From Dongia_B sp035539215 (GTDB lineage Bacteria > Pseudomonadota > Alphaproteobacteria > Dongiales > Dongiaceae), in the NCBI GenBank assembly GCA_035539215.1, contig DATLIX010000183.1:7147-71146 (forward strand): DNA of 64,000 nucleotides, written 5' to 3'. The position numbers and the translations under genes are program-made. Under the pieces are notes generated by a model, which saw only the letters and a list, made by a program, of their open reading frames with translations, ran no database searches and had not been told where the DNA came from. Below, one piece after another: positions 1 through 8,871 of this stretch; positions within the stretch are counted from its first letter, which is position 1, and the number at the start of each line of letters is the position of its first letter.

Positions 1-762
1 GGACACGACGCCGCTGATGACCGACAGTTCGTCGGGCGCCCAGCCCGCCGCCTCAGCATAGCCGCGCAGGACCATCTCCGCCTCGAACCAGGGAAACAGG
101 ATGATGCCGGCGATCACCTGGGGCAGTTCGTGCAATCGAAGATGCAGGGCCGTGACGACGCCGAGATTACCGCCGCCGCCACGCAGCGCCCAGAACAGAT
201 CGGTGTTCTTCATGGCATCGGCGGTGACCAGCCGTCCATCGGCCAGCACCACCTCGGCGCCGATCGTGTTATCGAGGGCCAGACCGTATTTGGCGCAAAG
301 CGGTCCGTAGCCGCCCCCCAGCGTGAGGCCGGCGAGGCCGACAGTGCCGACCGCGCCGGTGACCGCAACGAGACCGTGTGGAGCAGCGGCCTCGATCAGG
401 TCGGCGGCAAGAGCGCCGCCCTCAACCCTGGCAGTTCGCGCTTTGGTATCGATTTCCACCCCGCGCATGCCGGAGAGATCGATCACCAGCCCATCGGGAC
501 GCAGCGCCCGGCCGGCCCAATCATGTCCGCCGCCACGGACCGAAAGAGCGACACCGTACTGGCGCGCGGCCTGGACTGCCAATTGGACATCGCGCGACGT
601 CTCGCAGCGCGCGAACAGCGCCGGCCGGTGATCGACGGCACCATTCCAAATGCGCCGAGCAGCCGCATAGCCGCTGTCTTCCGGCGATATGACGCTGCCC
701 TGCATCTGCCCGCGCAGCTGTCTCGCCGCGGCCAGTCCGGCTGTTGCAATCAGGTCCCACAT
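1..762 (-). CDS. FAD-binding oxidoreductase (PCMH/BBE type), 3' end outside window
   Basis: Reading the minus strand from an ATG at 762 gives 254 codons with no stop before the window edge, so the C-terminus is missing. The protein has a PCMH-type FAD-binding fold. A RGGGHDWAG motif near residue 75 has the His that is usually the 8-alpha-histidyl flavin attachment site in this family, and GGGGNLGVVT near residue 200 matches the second flavin-binding loop. The usual C-terminal BBE segment would lie beyond the edge. A GGGAG ribosome-binding site lies about 7 bases upstream of the ATG. Family members oxidise alcohols, sugars or alkaloids with O2 or an electron carrier; the substrate cannot be told. 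No signal peptide is visible. It is separated from its right-hand neighbour by 326 bp, so it probably has its own promoter. Confidence 0.85.
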   Translation of the reverse strand, partial: MWDLIATAGLAAARQLRGQMQGSVISPEDSGYAAARRIWNGAVDHRPALFARCETSRDVQLAVQAARQYGVALSVRGGGHDWAGRALRPDGLVIDLSGMRGVEIDTKARTARVEGGALAADLIEAAAPHGLVAVTGAVGTVGLAGLTLGGGYGPLCAKYGLALDNTIGAEVVLADGRLVTADAMKNTDLFWALRGGGGNLGVVTALHLRLHELPQVIAGIILFPWFEAEMVLRGYAEAAGWAPDELSVISGVVS

Positions 763-1088
763 GATGCTCTCCCACTCCCGTTGAAGGTCAGCTTGCGCTT
801 CGCAGCACGGCCGGGCTTGGCTGGCTGAAGGCCAGCGCGCCGGGGCTGTCGATCGTCCCCACTGCCGGACATTTCTGCCCGCTGACTCGCGATGCTGATA
901 AGTTGGGAACAGGCCGTTACGACCGCATTTCAGGGCCGGGAAAAAACGTTACCGCTGTAATGGGAAAATGGCGCCAAGCGTTCAACCGCCCCGCTTGCCG
1001 CAATCCGGCAGCCATCGGCGCCTGCGCCGGACCATATCAAGGCGACGTCGGGCGCAAGCGGCGAGAGGGCGTGCTGCGTGGTAGAGCG
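763..1088. other. Intergenic stretch upstream of the FAD oxidoreductase
   Basis: This gap separates the start of the FAD oxidoreductase from the end of the VirA-like kinase gene, both on the minus strand. It should hold the oxidoreductase promoter. I see no convincing coding sequence, strong hairpin or repeat in it. Confidence 0.5.
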
Positions 1089-3581
1089 CTAGGTCGGTAT
1101 GGTCCGGGGTGCGTCAGAGACGCTCCTGAAGCAGCGCTTCAGTGCCGCCGCAAGCTCCGTGGAGATGAGCGGCCGCCTGACCGCTTCGGAAATGCCGGCC
1201 GAGATCAACAGGCTCGCATCGATTTCCTGAATTGATGTCGTGGTCAGCAGGATCGGCAAGGTCGGCGTGATCTCATGCACCTTGGCGGCAAGATCGAGCG
1301 CCAGGGCGATCGAACTGAAATGCCCCAGGACAAGGCAATCGAAACGGCCGGGATCGGCGCGATACGCCGCCAGGACGTCGGCAGTACTGGTAAATCCGAT
1401 CGGCTCGTAACCGAGTGCGGCCAATACTTCTTCATCGGCAAGCAGCCGGTTGCGATCGTCACCAACCACAAGCAGGGCCTCGCCGCGCCCGAAGGGGAGC
1501 GCCGGCGCGTTCACTTTGGGCATGATTTCGGCGCCTCCAATACAAGGTAGCCAAGCTTCAAAGCGACTGCCGGCGCCGGGCGAACTGCGGACATTCATCG
1601 CCCCGCCATGCTGGCGGACGATCTCGCGCGCCGACGCCAATCCCAAGCCGTTGCCGGTGGGACGCGTGGTGAAGAAGGGCTCGAAGAGCCGCTCGAGCAC
1701 GGCTTCCTGCATGCCGCGTCCGGTATCGCTGATACCGATGCTCACATAGCGGCCCTGGGTCAGTTCGCCATGCGTCAGCGGCTGGGCCCAGGGTATGTCA
1801 TGGATCTGCACATCGATCTCAATGCGCCCGACCCCTTCCATCGCCTGTGCGGCGTTGTTGCAGAGATTGAGAATCACCTGCTGCAATTGGCCCGGCTCGC
1901 CGAGGATATTGGCGGTCTCCGGCAACCTGCCGATGACAAGTTCGGTGGTCGGCGGCAGCGATGCCTGCAACAGCGAGGCGACTTCGGCGATCAGGGAACC
2001 GATATCGACCGGGCGGCGATGGCCCTCCCGATGGCGGCCGAAGGCAAGGATCTGATCGACAAGGTCCCGCGCGCGCTCGCCAGCCTTGCGGATCTCCTCG
2101 AGGCTGGCGACCGCCTGGCCGCTCGACGCAACCTGGGCCTCGGCGATCTCCGTATAGCCCAGGATCGCCGCGACGATATTGTTGAAGTTATGGGCAATGC
2201 CGGAAGCGAAGGTACCGACCGTCTCCATCCGGCGGGCCTGCTGCAGCCGCGTTTCCAGACGCGCGCGCTCCTGCTCGAGGGAGGTCCGCTCAACCGCATT
2301 GGAGATGGCATCGAGCGCCATGCGCAACAGGCCGAGTTCGTCCACCTGCCGCACGCCGCGCGGTGCGAGAAAGTCGAAGCCGAGCAGGCTATGGATCTCG
2401 CTTTCGCCCAGACGCGGCACACAGATCCAACTCGACAGGCCGGCGATATTCAGCGGTTCCCGGTCGACATCCGGCGGCAGCGTGGCGACTGCGGGAATGT
2501 AGATGATTCCCTCCATCGTGGCATCAAGCCCGGCGGCGACCGCCGGCGCATTTTCCGGCCAGTCGCTCGGAAAAGGCGCTCCCTCGCGGCACCAGAGATA
2601 GACGCGCGGCATCTTTCCGGGAATGACGTAATAGGCGCGATCCGCATCGATATGCTCGGCCAGTTGGTCGAGGGCGGCATCGACATAGGCGTCGATTTCA
2701 TGCGGGCGGCAATTGATGAAACCGGTCGAAATGGCAGCGATGACATGCTCCAGCGCGGCCCGGCGACGCAATGCCTGGGCACGCGCCCGCAGCCGCAAGC
2801 CGAGATGCACGAGCGTTGCCATCAGCAGCAGCGAGGTGACATAGAGCAGCAATCGATAGCGCCGCGCGACGCGACGCGCATCGTCATGCCGCGCCACGAT
2901 GAGGCTTCGGACGCGCTCCTCCGCCTGCTTGCTGGGGATGACGAACAGCGCTTTCACCAGGTCATCCGTCGCCGGCAGAAGATCGTGCAGCAGGCGGCCA
3001 TGCGCCAGCAGCGTTTCGACGGAATCGGCATCCCCTGCCTGCACGGGCTGCCGCGCCAGGTCGTCGAGCCGGTCCTGGACCTCTTGCGCCACCGAGGGTG
3101 ACGTATTCAAGGTGAAATTCAGCATCGCCGCGGCCAGCGCACTGACAGCGGGCACCAGCACGCCGTCCTTGCCCGACGTGCCAAGACGGGCGCTGAAGAG
3201 CGAAAAATACGCCAGCGAATTCTGCAGCAGGGCATTGTTGCTCTTGAACTGCTCGGTCAGATCCTCCTGCCGATCAACCAGGCTGGAGAGCCGATCGACC
3301 TCCGTTTCCTCCTTCAGATCGCCTGACGCAATATCCTCCAATTGTGCCAGCGCATCCCTCAGGACATTGACTTCCCGCACGAGCGGATCGTAGTTCCGCA
3401 ACATGCCCGACCGCGCGGCCAGGATATCCCGGTGCAGCGCGCTTTCGGTTCTTTGAAATTTGTCGAGCACGCCGATCGCCTGCTCGAATTGCTGCGAGTT
3501 GACGTTCATGCCCTTGATCAGCAGCCAGGTCAGCATGAGGAGCAGCAACGGTATGGCGGCCACGGTGGGCATCAGTTTCAT
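1089..3581 (-). CDS. VirA-like hybrid sensor histidine kinase with degenerate receiver
   Basis: An 830-residue inner-membrane sensor. Transmembrane helices at about 5-23 and 242-262 flank a mostly helical periplasmic sensor region like that of VirA-type kinases. A GAF-like region (about 275-430) follows, then the H-box with His464 (GIAHNFNN), an HATPase domain (N-box near 573, DTGRG near 619, GNGLGL near 643) and a C-terminal receiver (about 700-818). The receiver keeps the acidic pair (GDD near 707-709), but the phospho-acceptor position is Gly753 and the conserved Lys before Pro is Arg803, so it is probably not phosphorylated. The start codon overlaps the stop of the upstream peroxidase-like gene (ATGA), implying coupled translation. 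The likely partner is the VirG-like regulator about 2.5 kb upstream (6117-6854). The ligand is unknown; the coupled cytochrome suggests a redox or peroxide link, which is inference. Confidence 0.85.
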   Translation of the reverse strand: MKLMPTVAAIPLLLLMLTWLLIKGMNVNSQQFEQAIGVLDKFQRTESALHRDILAARSGMLRNYDPLVREVNVLRDALAQLEDIASGDLKEETEVDRLSSLVDRQEDLTEQFKSNNALLQNSLAYFSLFSARLGTSGKDGVLVPAVSALAAAMLNFTLNTSPSVAQEVQDRLDDLARQPVQAGDADSVETLLAHGRLLHDLLPATDDLVKALFVIPSKQAEERVRSLIVARHDDARRVARRYRLLLYVTSLLLMATLVHLGLRLRARAQALRRRAALEHVIAAISTGFINCRPHEIDAYVDAALDQLAEHIDADRAYYVIPGKMPRVYLWCREGAPFPSDWPENAPAVAAGLDATMEGIIYIPAVATLPPDVDREPLNIAGLSSWICVPRLGESEIHSLLGFDFLAPRGVRQVDELGLLRMALDAISNAVERTSLEQERARLETRLQQARRMETVGTFASGIAHNFNNIVAAILGYTEIAEAQVASSGQAVASLEEIRKAGERARDLVDQILAFGRHREGHRRPVDIGSLIAEVASLLQASLPPTTELVIGRLPETANILGEPGQLQQVILNLCNNAAQAMEGVGRIEIDVQIHDIPWAQPLTHGELTQGRYVSIGISDTGRGMQEAVLERLFEPFFTTRPTGNGLGLASAREIVRQHGGAMNVRSSPGAGSRFEAWLPCIGGAEIMPKVNAPALPFGRGEALLVVGDDRNRLLADEEVLAALGYEPIGFTSTADVLAAYRADPGRFDCLVLGHFSSIALALDLAAKVHEITPTLPILLTTTSIQEIDASLLISAGISEAVRRPLISTELAAALKRCFRSVSDAPRTIPT

Positions 3582-4597
3582 GGCGTCGGCGCAATCACGG
3601 GAACACCGCGATACGTCCCGGTCAAGCTGCGGAGAAAGGCGACGATCGAATCGACCTGCTGATCCGTCAGTGTGCGATTGAGCTGGGCCGCGGCCATCCG
3701 GCGCACGGCGTCATTGAGGGTGGGAGCGCTGCCGTCGTGGAAATAAGGCGGGGTCGTCGCCACGTTGCGCAGACTGGGCACCCGCAGAATTTCCGGCTTG
3801 GGCGCGGCAAGCGGACGGAAAATGCCGTGACGAGCGAACAGATTGCCGCCGACATTGACGCCCTGATGGCAGGAGATGCAGCCGAACGACTTGAACAACC
3901 TGTATCCGTTCTGCTCGTCGGCGGTAAGGGCCGTCGCGTCGCCGCGGAGCCACAGGTCAAATCGGCTGCCGGGCGTGATCAGCGACCGCTCATAGCTGGC
4001 GATGGCATCCAGCAGGCTGTCTCGGTCGGGGCCGTGGCCATAGATACGCTTGAAGAGTTCGTTCATCTCAGCATCGGACCGCAGTTTGCCGACGACTTCG
4101 TCGATGCTCGTTCCCATGAATCCCGGGTTTTCAAACGCCGCCGCCGCCTGCGCCTCCAGGGTGCGGATATTTCCTTCCCAGTTGAGGCGGAAATTGAGCG
4201 CCGCGTTGAAGACGGTGGTGGTGTTCAGCGGGATCAGCAATCCGTCGGCATCTTTGTCATGGCTGCTGGCATCCGCGCCATTGGTGCGCACATCGTGGCA
4301 GGACGAGCAGGCATATACGTTGCCGCGCGACAGCCTCGTATCGGTGAAAAGCCGCTCACCGAGCGCCACTTTGAGGGGATCCATCTCCGGTGCCGACGGG
4401 ATCGGCGTGATCGGCTCCGTCGCGGTGAAGGGCTTCGGCGTCGGCAATGTCGGATCGGCCGCCCGTGTCAGCGCACCGCTCACAATGAACGGCGCCAACA
4501 AGGCGGCGGGAAGCAAAACATAGCGCAGCCGCCGGCATAGAACAGCCGGGTCGGGGCGACATAATAATGCTGATAATCTGCCAAGAGTGCGGGGCAT
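3578..4597 (-). CDS. Diheme cytochrome c peroxidase (CcpA/MauG superfamily) homologue, coupled to the kinase
   Basis: A 339-residue protein with an N-terminal export or anchor segment (about 25-46) and two c-type heme motifs, CSSCH (97-101) and CISCH (240-244). The VPSLRNV...PYFHDGS block typical of bacterial cytochrome c peroxidases follows the second heme. In the LEAQ...NP segment Gln150 is kept, but the position ten residues on, where the family has its catalytic Glu (NPxEM), is Phe160. Classical H2O2 reduction is therefore doubtful. It would act in the periplasm. The ATG at 4597 was chosen because the export segment follows it; upstream in-frame sequence looks non-coding. Its stop overlaps the VirA-like kinase start, so the two are made together and may form a heme-based sensing module (inference). 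It could instead be a redox partner or MauG-like oxidase. Confidence 0.85.
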   Translation of the reverse strand: MPRTLGRLSALLCRPDPAVLCRRLRYVLLPAALLAPFIVSGALTRAADPTLPTPKPFTATEPITPIPSAPEMDPLKVALGERLFTDTRLSRGNVYACSSCHDVRTNGADASSHDKDADGLLIPLNTTTVFNAALNFRLNWEGNIRTLEAQAAAAFENPGFMGTSIDEVVGKLRSDAEMNELFKRIYGHGPDRDSLLDAIASYERSLITPGSRFDLWLRGDATALTADEQNGYRLFKSFGCISCHQGVNVGGNLFARHGIFRPLAAPKPEILRVPSLRNVATTPPYFHDGSAPTLNDAVRRMAAAQLNRTLTDQQVDSIVAFLRSLTGTYRGVPVIAPTP

Positions 4598-4975
4598 GGC
4601 CAACTTTTTGAGCTGCGCAAGTGTTAGAAATAGGTGTCCCGAGGCGGGGCGTCCAGCCGTTATCTCGCGCGGCAAGGGCGATCCCGCCCCGGACAATCGC
4701 CCATCCGCCACGTTTGTATGGCCGTCTCCCACCCGCGGCAGCCGGCCGCCGATCTTCCCGCCCAGCCGAAGACGGCAGACGAATTTCCCTACCGCTCGAC
4801 GTGACAAGACCGTGTTGCTGCAGCATCGCCTTTATCCAGCAGATCGTATTCCAGTCGTATGATCCCGGTACCCCCGTTCGCGGTGCCCCGGTTCCCGGTG
4901 CCGTCGGCGAAGTGACACCCGGCGAGATTGCGCCGGGTGCCGCCTTTGCCGAACTTCGCGTATTTCCATCCCAAG
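4598..4975. other. Intergenic stretch with a perfect 9-bp hairpin
   Basis: Lies between the DUF1127 gene and the peroxidase-like gene, both minus. A perfect inverted repeat, CACCCGGCG (4916-4924) and CGCCGGGTG (4931-4939), loops over six bases about 36 bp after the DUF1127 stop. There is no T-run on either side, so it may be an RNA structure or weak terminator. The rest should carry the promoter of the peroxidase-kinase operon. No coding sequence is convincing. Confidence 0.5.
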
Positions 4976-5662
4976 CTAATCCTTCGACCGCCCATGCCGC
5001 ACGACCCGCTCGACGTCGTAACGGGAGACCCCGATATCCTTCAGCATGCGGTCGTCGAGCGACTGCAAGGCTGCCAAGTCGCGCCGCATTTGACGAGCAT
5101 CCTGAAATTTCGACTGCAGGGAGGATGCCAGTGACATGACCCATCCGCCCCAGCCCGCGTCCGAATCTGCCGGAGCCGGTGCGGCCACTTTCCGGCCATC
5201 GGCAATCCGCGCCGGAAGCTTGCTCTGCGTCCTCATTTCGTGCCGATAACGGCTGCCCTGCTTGGCGGAATTCTCGCTTTGGCGGTGGAGATTGCTCCAA
5301 TTGTCTTCGCGAGATTTCGCCGGGCGATCATAGCGGGCGTCGTCATACTCGCTGTCGCTGCTCATCATTAGAAAGGCCTCGGGATGGGTTGCCGCGGCCG
5401 CCAAGGCGAAATCGTTCACCAGCTGCTCCACCATCCGGGAGACATATCCCGCGAAAAATTTCTGCTTTGCCGCCGGCAGAACGGTCACCCGATCGACGGT
5501 ACCGGTACGTTCCGGAATCCGCTCTCCCGGGAAAGGGCGCTGCAGCGGAAAGCGATTGCTGATCGCCCCTTCGCTTCTGCCGCCTTCGCTCCGGCGAGAG
5601 CTCTGCTGGCTGTCGTTATGTTTAGCGACGGAACTGAAGGTGGAATGCTTTTGCGTCTGCAT
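4976..5662 (-). CDS. Long DUF1127 (YjiS-like) domain protein
   Basis: A 228-residue protein whose last 40 or so residues form a DUF1127 motif (LDDRMLKDIGVSRYDVE near 200-216), the arginine-rich YjiS-like domain common in alphaproteobacteria. In small DUF1127 proteins it has been linked to RNA maturation and to phosphate or carbon metabolism. Most DUF1127 proteins are 45-100 residues; here an N-terminal region of about 180 residues, polar and rich in Ser, Arg and Asp, precedes it. No signal peptide or membrane helix is visible. The ATG at 5662 has GGAGA about 6 bases upstream. It sits between the VirG-like regulator and the peroxidase/VirA-like pair on the same strand, so it may belong to the same regulon (inference). 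The function is unknown. Confidence 0.75.
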   Translation of the reverse strand: MQTQKHSTFSSVAKHNDSQQSSRRSEGGRSEGAISNRFPLQRPFPGERIPERTGTVDRVTVLPAAKQKFFAGYVSRMVEQLVNDFALAAAATHPEAFLMMSSDSEYDDARYDRPAKSREDNWSNLHRQSENSAKQGSRYRHEMRTQSKLPARIADGRKVAAPAPADSDAGWGGWVMSLASSLQSKFQDARQMRRDLAALQSLDDRMLKDIGVSRYDVERVVRHGRSKD

Positions 5663-6116
5663 CGATATCTCCGTAGCGTTTTATGACGAAGATAACGTGG
5701 CGTCTGCATGTTACCGGATCGTCTCCTGATCCGGAAAAGAAGCTACGGTTGTAATGCGCCGTATTGGACAACCGCATCACGGAAACCCCGCATCCACATG
5801 CGTATTTTTCAATGACATGTGGGCGCGCCGCATGGTTTGGACTACGGCAACGAAACCGTAACCGAAGCGTGGGGGCGCCTGAAACTGGGCGAGTTTTGGC
5901 TGGCTGCCTAGGCGATCGCATGTCGCGACCGGTGGCTGCAAAAGCGGCCGTCGACCAGCAAGAACGTCAGAGACGAAAATCTCAAAGACGAATTGCCGGG
6001 AGACGACCGTAACGGGAGGAATTATGAAAGTTATATGACACGCAATCCTGGTCTCAAGTATCGCCCCAGGCCGCGTCTATGAAGGCAAACAAATATGAAG
6101 AAGATAAAGGCGGAAT
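5663..6116. other. Intergenic stretch, candidate promoter of the DUF1127 gene
   Basis: A 454-bp gap between two minus-strand genes. An inverted repeat CCGGATC (5714-5720) / GATCCGG (5728-5734) sits about 50-70 bp upstream of the DUF1127 start and could be an operator. The part near 6000-6116 is AT-richer. Short open frames here, including a plus-strand ATG near 6024 that ends after four codons, do not look like genes. Confidence 0.45.
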
Positions 6117-6854
6117 TTATAGTGACTGAACAGGCAGGGTGAAGACGTAGCCGACACCGCGCTCGGTTTGAATAATGCGCGGCGCATTGGGATCGATTTC
6201 CAGTTTACGCCGCAGCCGAAGAATCTGCACATCGATGCTGCGGTCGAAAATGTCTTCGTGAACGCGGGTTGCCTGCAGCAGATATTCGCGGCTGAGCGGT
6301 CGTTGCGGTGCGTCGAGGAAAGCCGTCAACAATGAATATTCACCTTTGGTCAGAGGGACCGGCTCCCCGTCGGGATTGGTCAGGCGCCGCGCCAGGCGGT
6401 CCAACTGCCAACCACCGAAGCGAAAGCGACCACGCGCCGGGTCGCGTTGCGGTGCTGTGCGGCCGAGCTCCCGGCGCCGCAAGACTGCCCGGATCCGTGC
6501 CAGGAGCTCGCGCAAACCGAACGGCTTAGTGAGATAGTCGTCGGCGCCGAGCTCCAACCCGACGACACGGTCAATCTCATCACGACGATGACCCGTGGTA
6601 ATGATAACCGGAACGTCGGAATGCGAGCGGATCTCGCGCAGGAGATCAAGACCGTCCTCCTGTCCGAGCCGCAGATCGAGAAGCACAAGGCTAGGCTCGC
6701 TATTGGCGAAGTGCCGCGTCATTTCCTCCTGACCGCTGACGGACGTCGCGTGCATATTATGTTCTTCGAGATAGTTGACTACCATGCGCTGCAAGGAGAT
6801 GTCGTCGTCGACAACGAGAATGCGTGCTGGCTGAGTGTTTTCGTCATTATTCAT
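6117..6854 (-). CDS. VirG-like response regulator (OmpR family)
   Basis: A 245-residue regulator with an N-terminal receiver (Asp16-Asp18 acidic cluster, phospho-acceptor Asp60 in LLDLRLGQEDGL, Thr87, Lys110 in LTKPFG) and a C-terminal winged-helix DNA-binding domain (about 145-242, ending with the RSIDVQILRLRRKLE block). The LGxEDGL stretch, the SREYLLQATRVHED region and the spacing resemble VirG of Agrobacterium. The in-frame ATG at 6854 was chosen because the receiver fold starts 10 residues on; sequence upstream of it is not receiver-like. The likely kinase partner is the VirA-like protein at 1089-3581 on the same strand. The receiver looks intact, so this protein, not the kinase's own receiver, is the probable output. 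Confidence 0.88.
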   Translation of the reverse strand: MNNDENTQPARILVVDDDISLQRMVVNYLEEHNMHATSVSGQEEMTRHFANSEPSLVLLDLRLGQEDGLDLLREIRSHSDVPVIITTGHRRDEIDRVVGLELGADDYLTKPFGLRELLARIRAVLRRRELGRTAPQRDPARGRFRFGGWQLDRLARRLTNPDGEPVPLTKGEYSLLTAFLDAPQRPLSREYLLQATRVHEDIFDRSIDVQILRLRRKLEIDPNAPRIIQTERGVGYVFTLPVQSL

Positions 6855-7509
6855 GTCTTGCTCATGGCTATCAATTGCAGGACAATCATTTTGGCCGCGA
6901 TGAAATCTTTGCCGATATTGTTCGACAGATAGGGTCGTAGCTGTGTGACGAAGCATGGGTCTCCCCGTTTTACTGGTCCCTACTTTGGAAATGCTGTCGA
7001 GTATTGAACCGGTCAACATGCGGCTCCCCTTCTTGTGACGATGGTCACGCAAATCGCTCGACTTAGATAGAAGCCCGGATTGGATAGAGGCCCAGGCAGC
7101 CGGCCGCGAAATCCCCACCATTATTCGACGAGACGGAACTCTGATGTCCCCGCCGCATCGCCGTCATCACAGGTGGGCATTACATATCCCGCACCGAGCC
7201 CGATCGCAACAAGAAGACGCCGTCATGCATCCGAAGTTGCGACGATCGGATAAAAATGTCGGGGCAAGCCGCACCTGTGCAGTGCCTGGCTTTGGCTCCG
7301 CGAAGCCTGATGATTCCCTTGCCGCGATGCCCGGCCACTAACGAACGCAACATCGCGTGATCGCGCAGCACCGAAGCAATATCGATCATCACCCGGCGGC
7401 GGAGTATGGCGATAGCGCCGCGAGTCGGGCTGTGACAAAAGGGAAAGGAGGCTGTGACAATTTAACACTCCAAACGGGATAAACCGCCCAGACTCCCCGA
7501 GCGCGCATT
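6855..7509. other. 655-bp intergenic stretch with a 22-bp-spaced direct repeat
   Basis: Separates the VirG-like gene from the end of the sensor kinase at 7510, both minus. CTGTGACAA occurs at 7430-7438 and 7452-7460, a 22-bp period (two helical turns) suitable for a response-regulator dimer, but no gene starts close by in an obvious way. The 6855-7121 part should hold the VirG-like promoter. Short open frames on both strands lack ribosome-binding sites and recognisable domains. Confidence 0.45.
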
Positions 7510-8871
7510 TTATTCCACGCTTCCCAGAATCATTGTGGCACGCAGACCGGGGGAATTATCGCTGAGGTCGAGGCGACCGCCATGCAGGATGGCAACGGCT
7601 TCGACCAGGCTCAGTCCCAGACCCGTTCCCGGCGTGCCGCGACTGACATCGCCCCGATAGAAACGCTCGGTCACTTTCGGCTTTTCATGATCCGGAATGC
7701 CGGGGCCGTCATCGGCGATGGATATGCCGATGACCCCATCGCCGCCCTTGATGGCGGAGACCGTTATATGGCCGTTATTGGGAGCGAATTTGAGGGCGTT
7801 GTCGATCAGGTTGCCGATGGCCTGGGCCAGGAGCAACGTGTCGCCGCGGATTGTCACCGCATCGCACCGCGCCAGCACGAGCGAGATATTGCGTAATTCC
7901 GCCGCCGGCGAATAAAAGTCGACCGCCTCGCTCGCCAATTCGGCAAGGTCGACCTCGACAAAGCCGGCGCGGCGCGCACCGGTGTCGATTTCCGCCAGCC
8001 GCAGCAGGGCATCGAACACCCGGATCACGCGATCAACATCGGCAACAGCGCCCTCGATCTCGCCGAAAGTTTCGTCGACCGGCGGCTTGGTCAGCGAGAC
8101 TTCTTCCAATCGCGAACGCAGTTCGGTGAGCGGCGTCCGCAAATCATGCGCGATCGAATTCGATACATTGCGAATGCCGTGAACCAGCTTCTCGATCTGA
8201 TCCAGCAGGCTGTTGATGGTATGCGACAGGGCATCCAACTCCGCCGTGGCGCCCGGCACCGGCAGGCGACGTTTGAGATCGCCGGCGACCAGCGCCGCAC
8301 TTGCCTGGCTGATGCTTTGGATCGGCGACAGCATCACCCGCCGGATCAGCAGCGCGCCAATGGCCCCGACCACGACGAGGGCGCCGATGGCTATTGCCAG
8401 GCCATACCAAAAGCGGATTTCCAGCGGTACCAAACGGGAGATGTCCCTGCCGACCAGCAGATGATAGCCGCCGGGAAGGAGGGTATGGACGAAAAACGTC
8501 CGCGCCCGGACGCCATTAAGCTGCATATCGACGTTATAACGACCAGCCGTCTCCGGAACCTCCGGCGGCCAGGAAGGCAGGTTCCCCGCGAGCGGCTTCC
8601 TTGCCGCATCGGTCAGCATGATAATCCGGCCGCTCATGAACTGCATATTGATGCGGGCGTCTATCCAGGCGACCAGCTTCTCGACGCCCTCGCTGCGATA
8701 GAGTTCGGCCATATGCTGGGAATCTTCCTGCAGGATTTCCGCGCGCCCGGCATCCATGGTCTGCCGCCAGCCATACCAGAGCGGCGCCGCAAACAGGATG
8801 AGCGTGATGATGCTGAGCACGACATAGCCGGCGGCCAGGGCGGCAGCCGAGGAACGCGCCAACCTAAGCAT
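7510..8871 (-). CDS. EnvZ/QseC-type sensor histidine kinase
   Basis: A 453-residue membrane kinase: transmembrane helices at about 12-32 and 155-177, a periplasmic sensor loop between them, a HAMP domain (about 178-232), the H-box with His242 (SIAHDLRTPLTELR), and an HATPase domain (NLIDNALKFAP near 350, DDGPGIP near 388, GTGLGLS near 415). It overlaps the upstream response regulator by 8 bp and is transcribed after it, so the two form a cognate pair. The pair lies 80 bp downstream of an RND efflux pump gene on the same strand, so it may control that pump (inference). The signal is unknown. Confidence 0.92.
   Translation of the reverse strand: MLRLARSSAAALAAGYVVLSIITLILFAAPLWYGWRQTMDAGRAEILQEDSQHMAELYRSEGVEKLVAWIDARINMQFMSGRIIMLTDAARKPLAGNLPSWPPEVPETAGRYNVDMQLNGVRARTFFVHTLLPGGYHLLVGRDISRLVPLEIRFWYGLAIAIGALVVVGAIGALLIRRVMLSPIQSISQASAALVAGDLKRRLPVPGATAELDALSHTINSLLDQIEKLVHGIRNVSNSIAHDLRTPLTELRSRLEEVSLTKPPVDETFGEIEGAVADVDRVIRVFDALLRLAEIDTGARRAGFVEVDLAELASEAVDFYSPAAELRNISLVLARCDAVTIRGDTLLLAQAIGNLIDNALKFAPNNGHITVSAIKGGDGVIGISIADDGPGIPDHEKPKVTERFYRGDVSRGTPGTGLGLSLVEAVAILHGGRLDLSDNSPGLRATMILGSVE

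Noticed and set aside
4916..4939. Perfect 9-bp hairpin as a rho-independent terminator of the DUF1127 gene
   Set aside because: Neither strand has a T-run after the stem, so it is noted only as a structure.
5764..6012. Possible 82-residue plus-strand protein in the gap before the VirG-like gene
   Set aside because: No ribosome-binding site, no family resemblance, arginine-rich composition typical of non-coding GC-rich DNA.
7180..7392. Possible 70-residue minus-strand protein downstream of the sensor kinase
   Set aside because: No convincing ribosome-binding site and no recognisable domain; left as intergenic.
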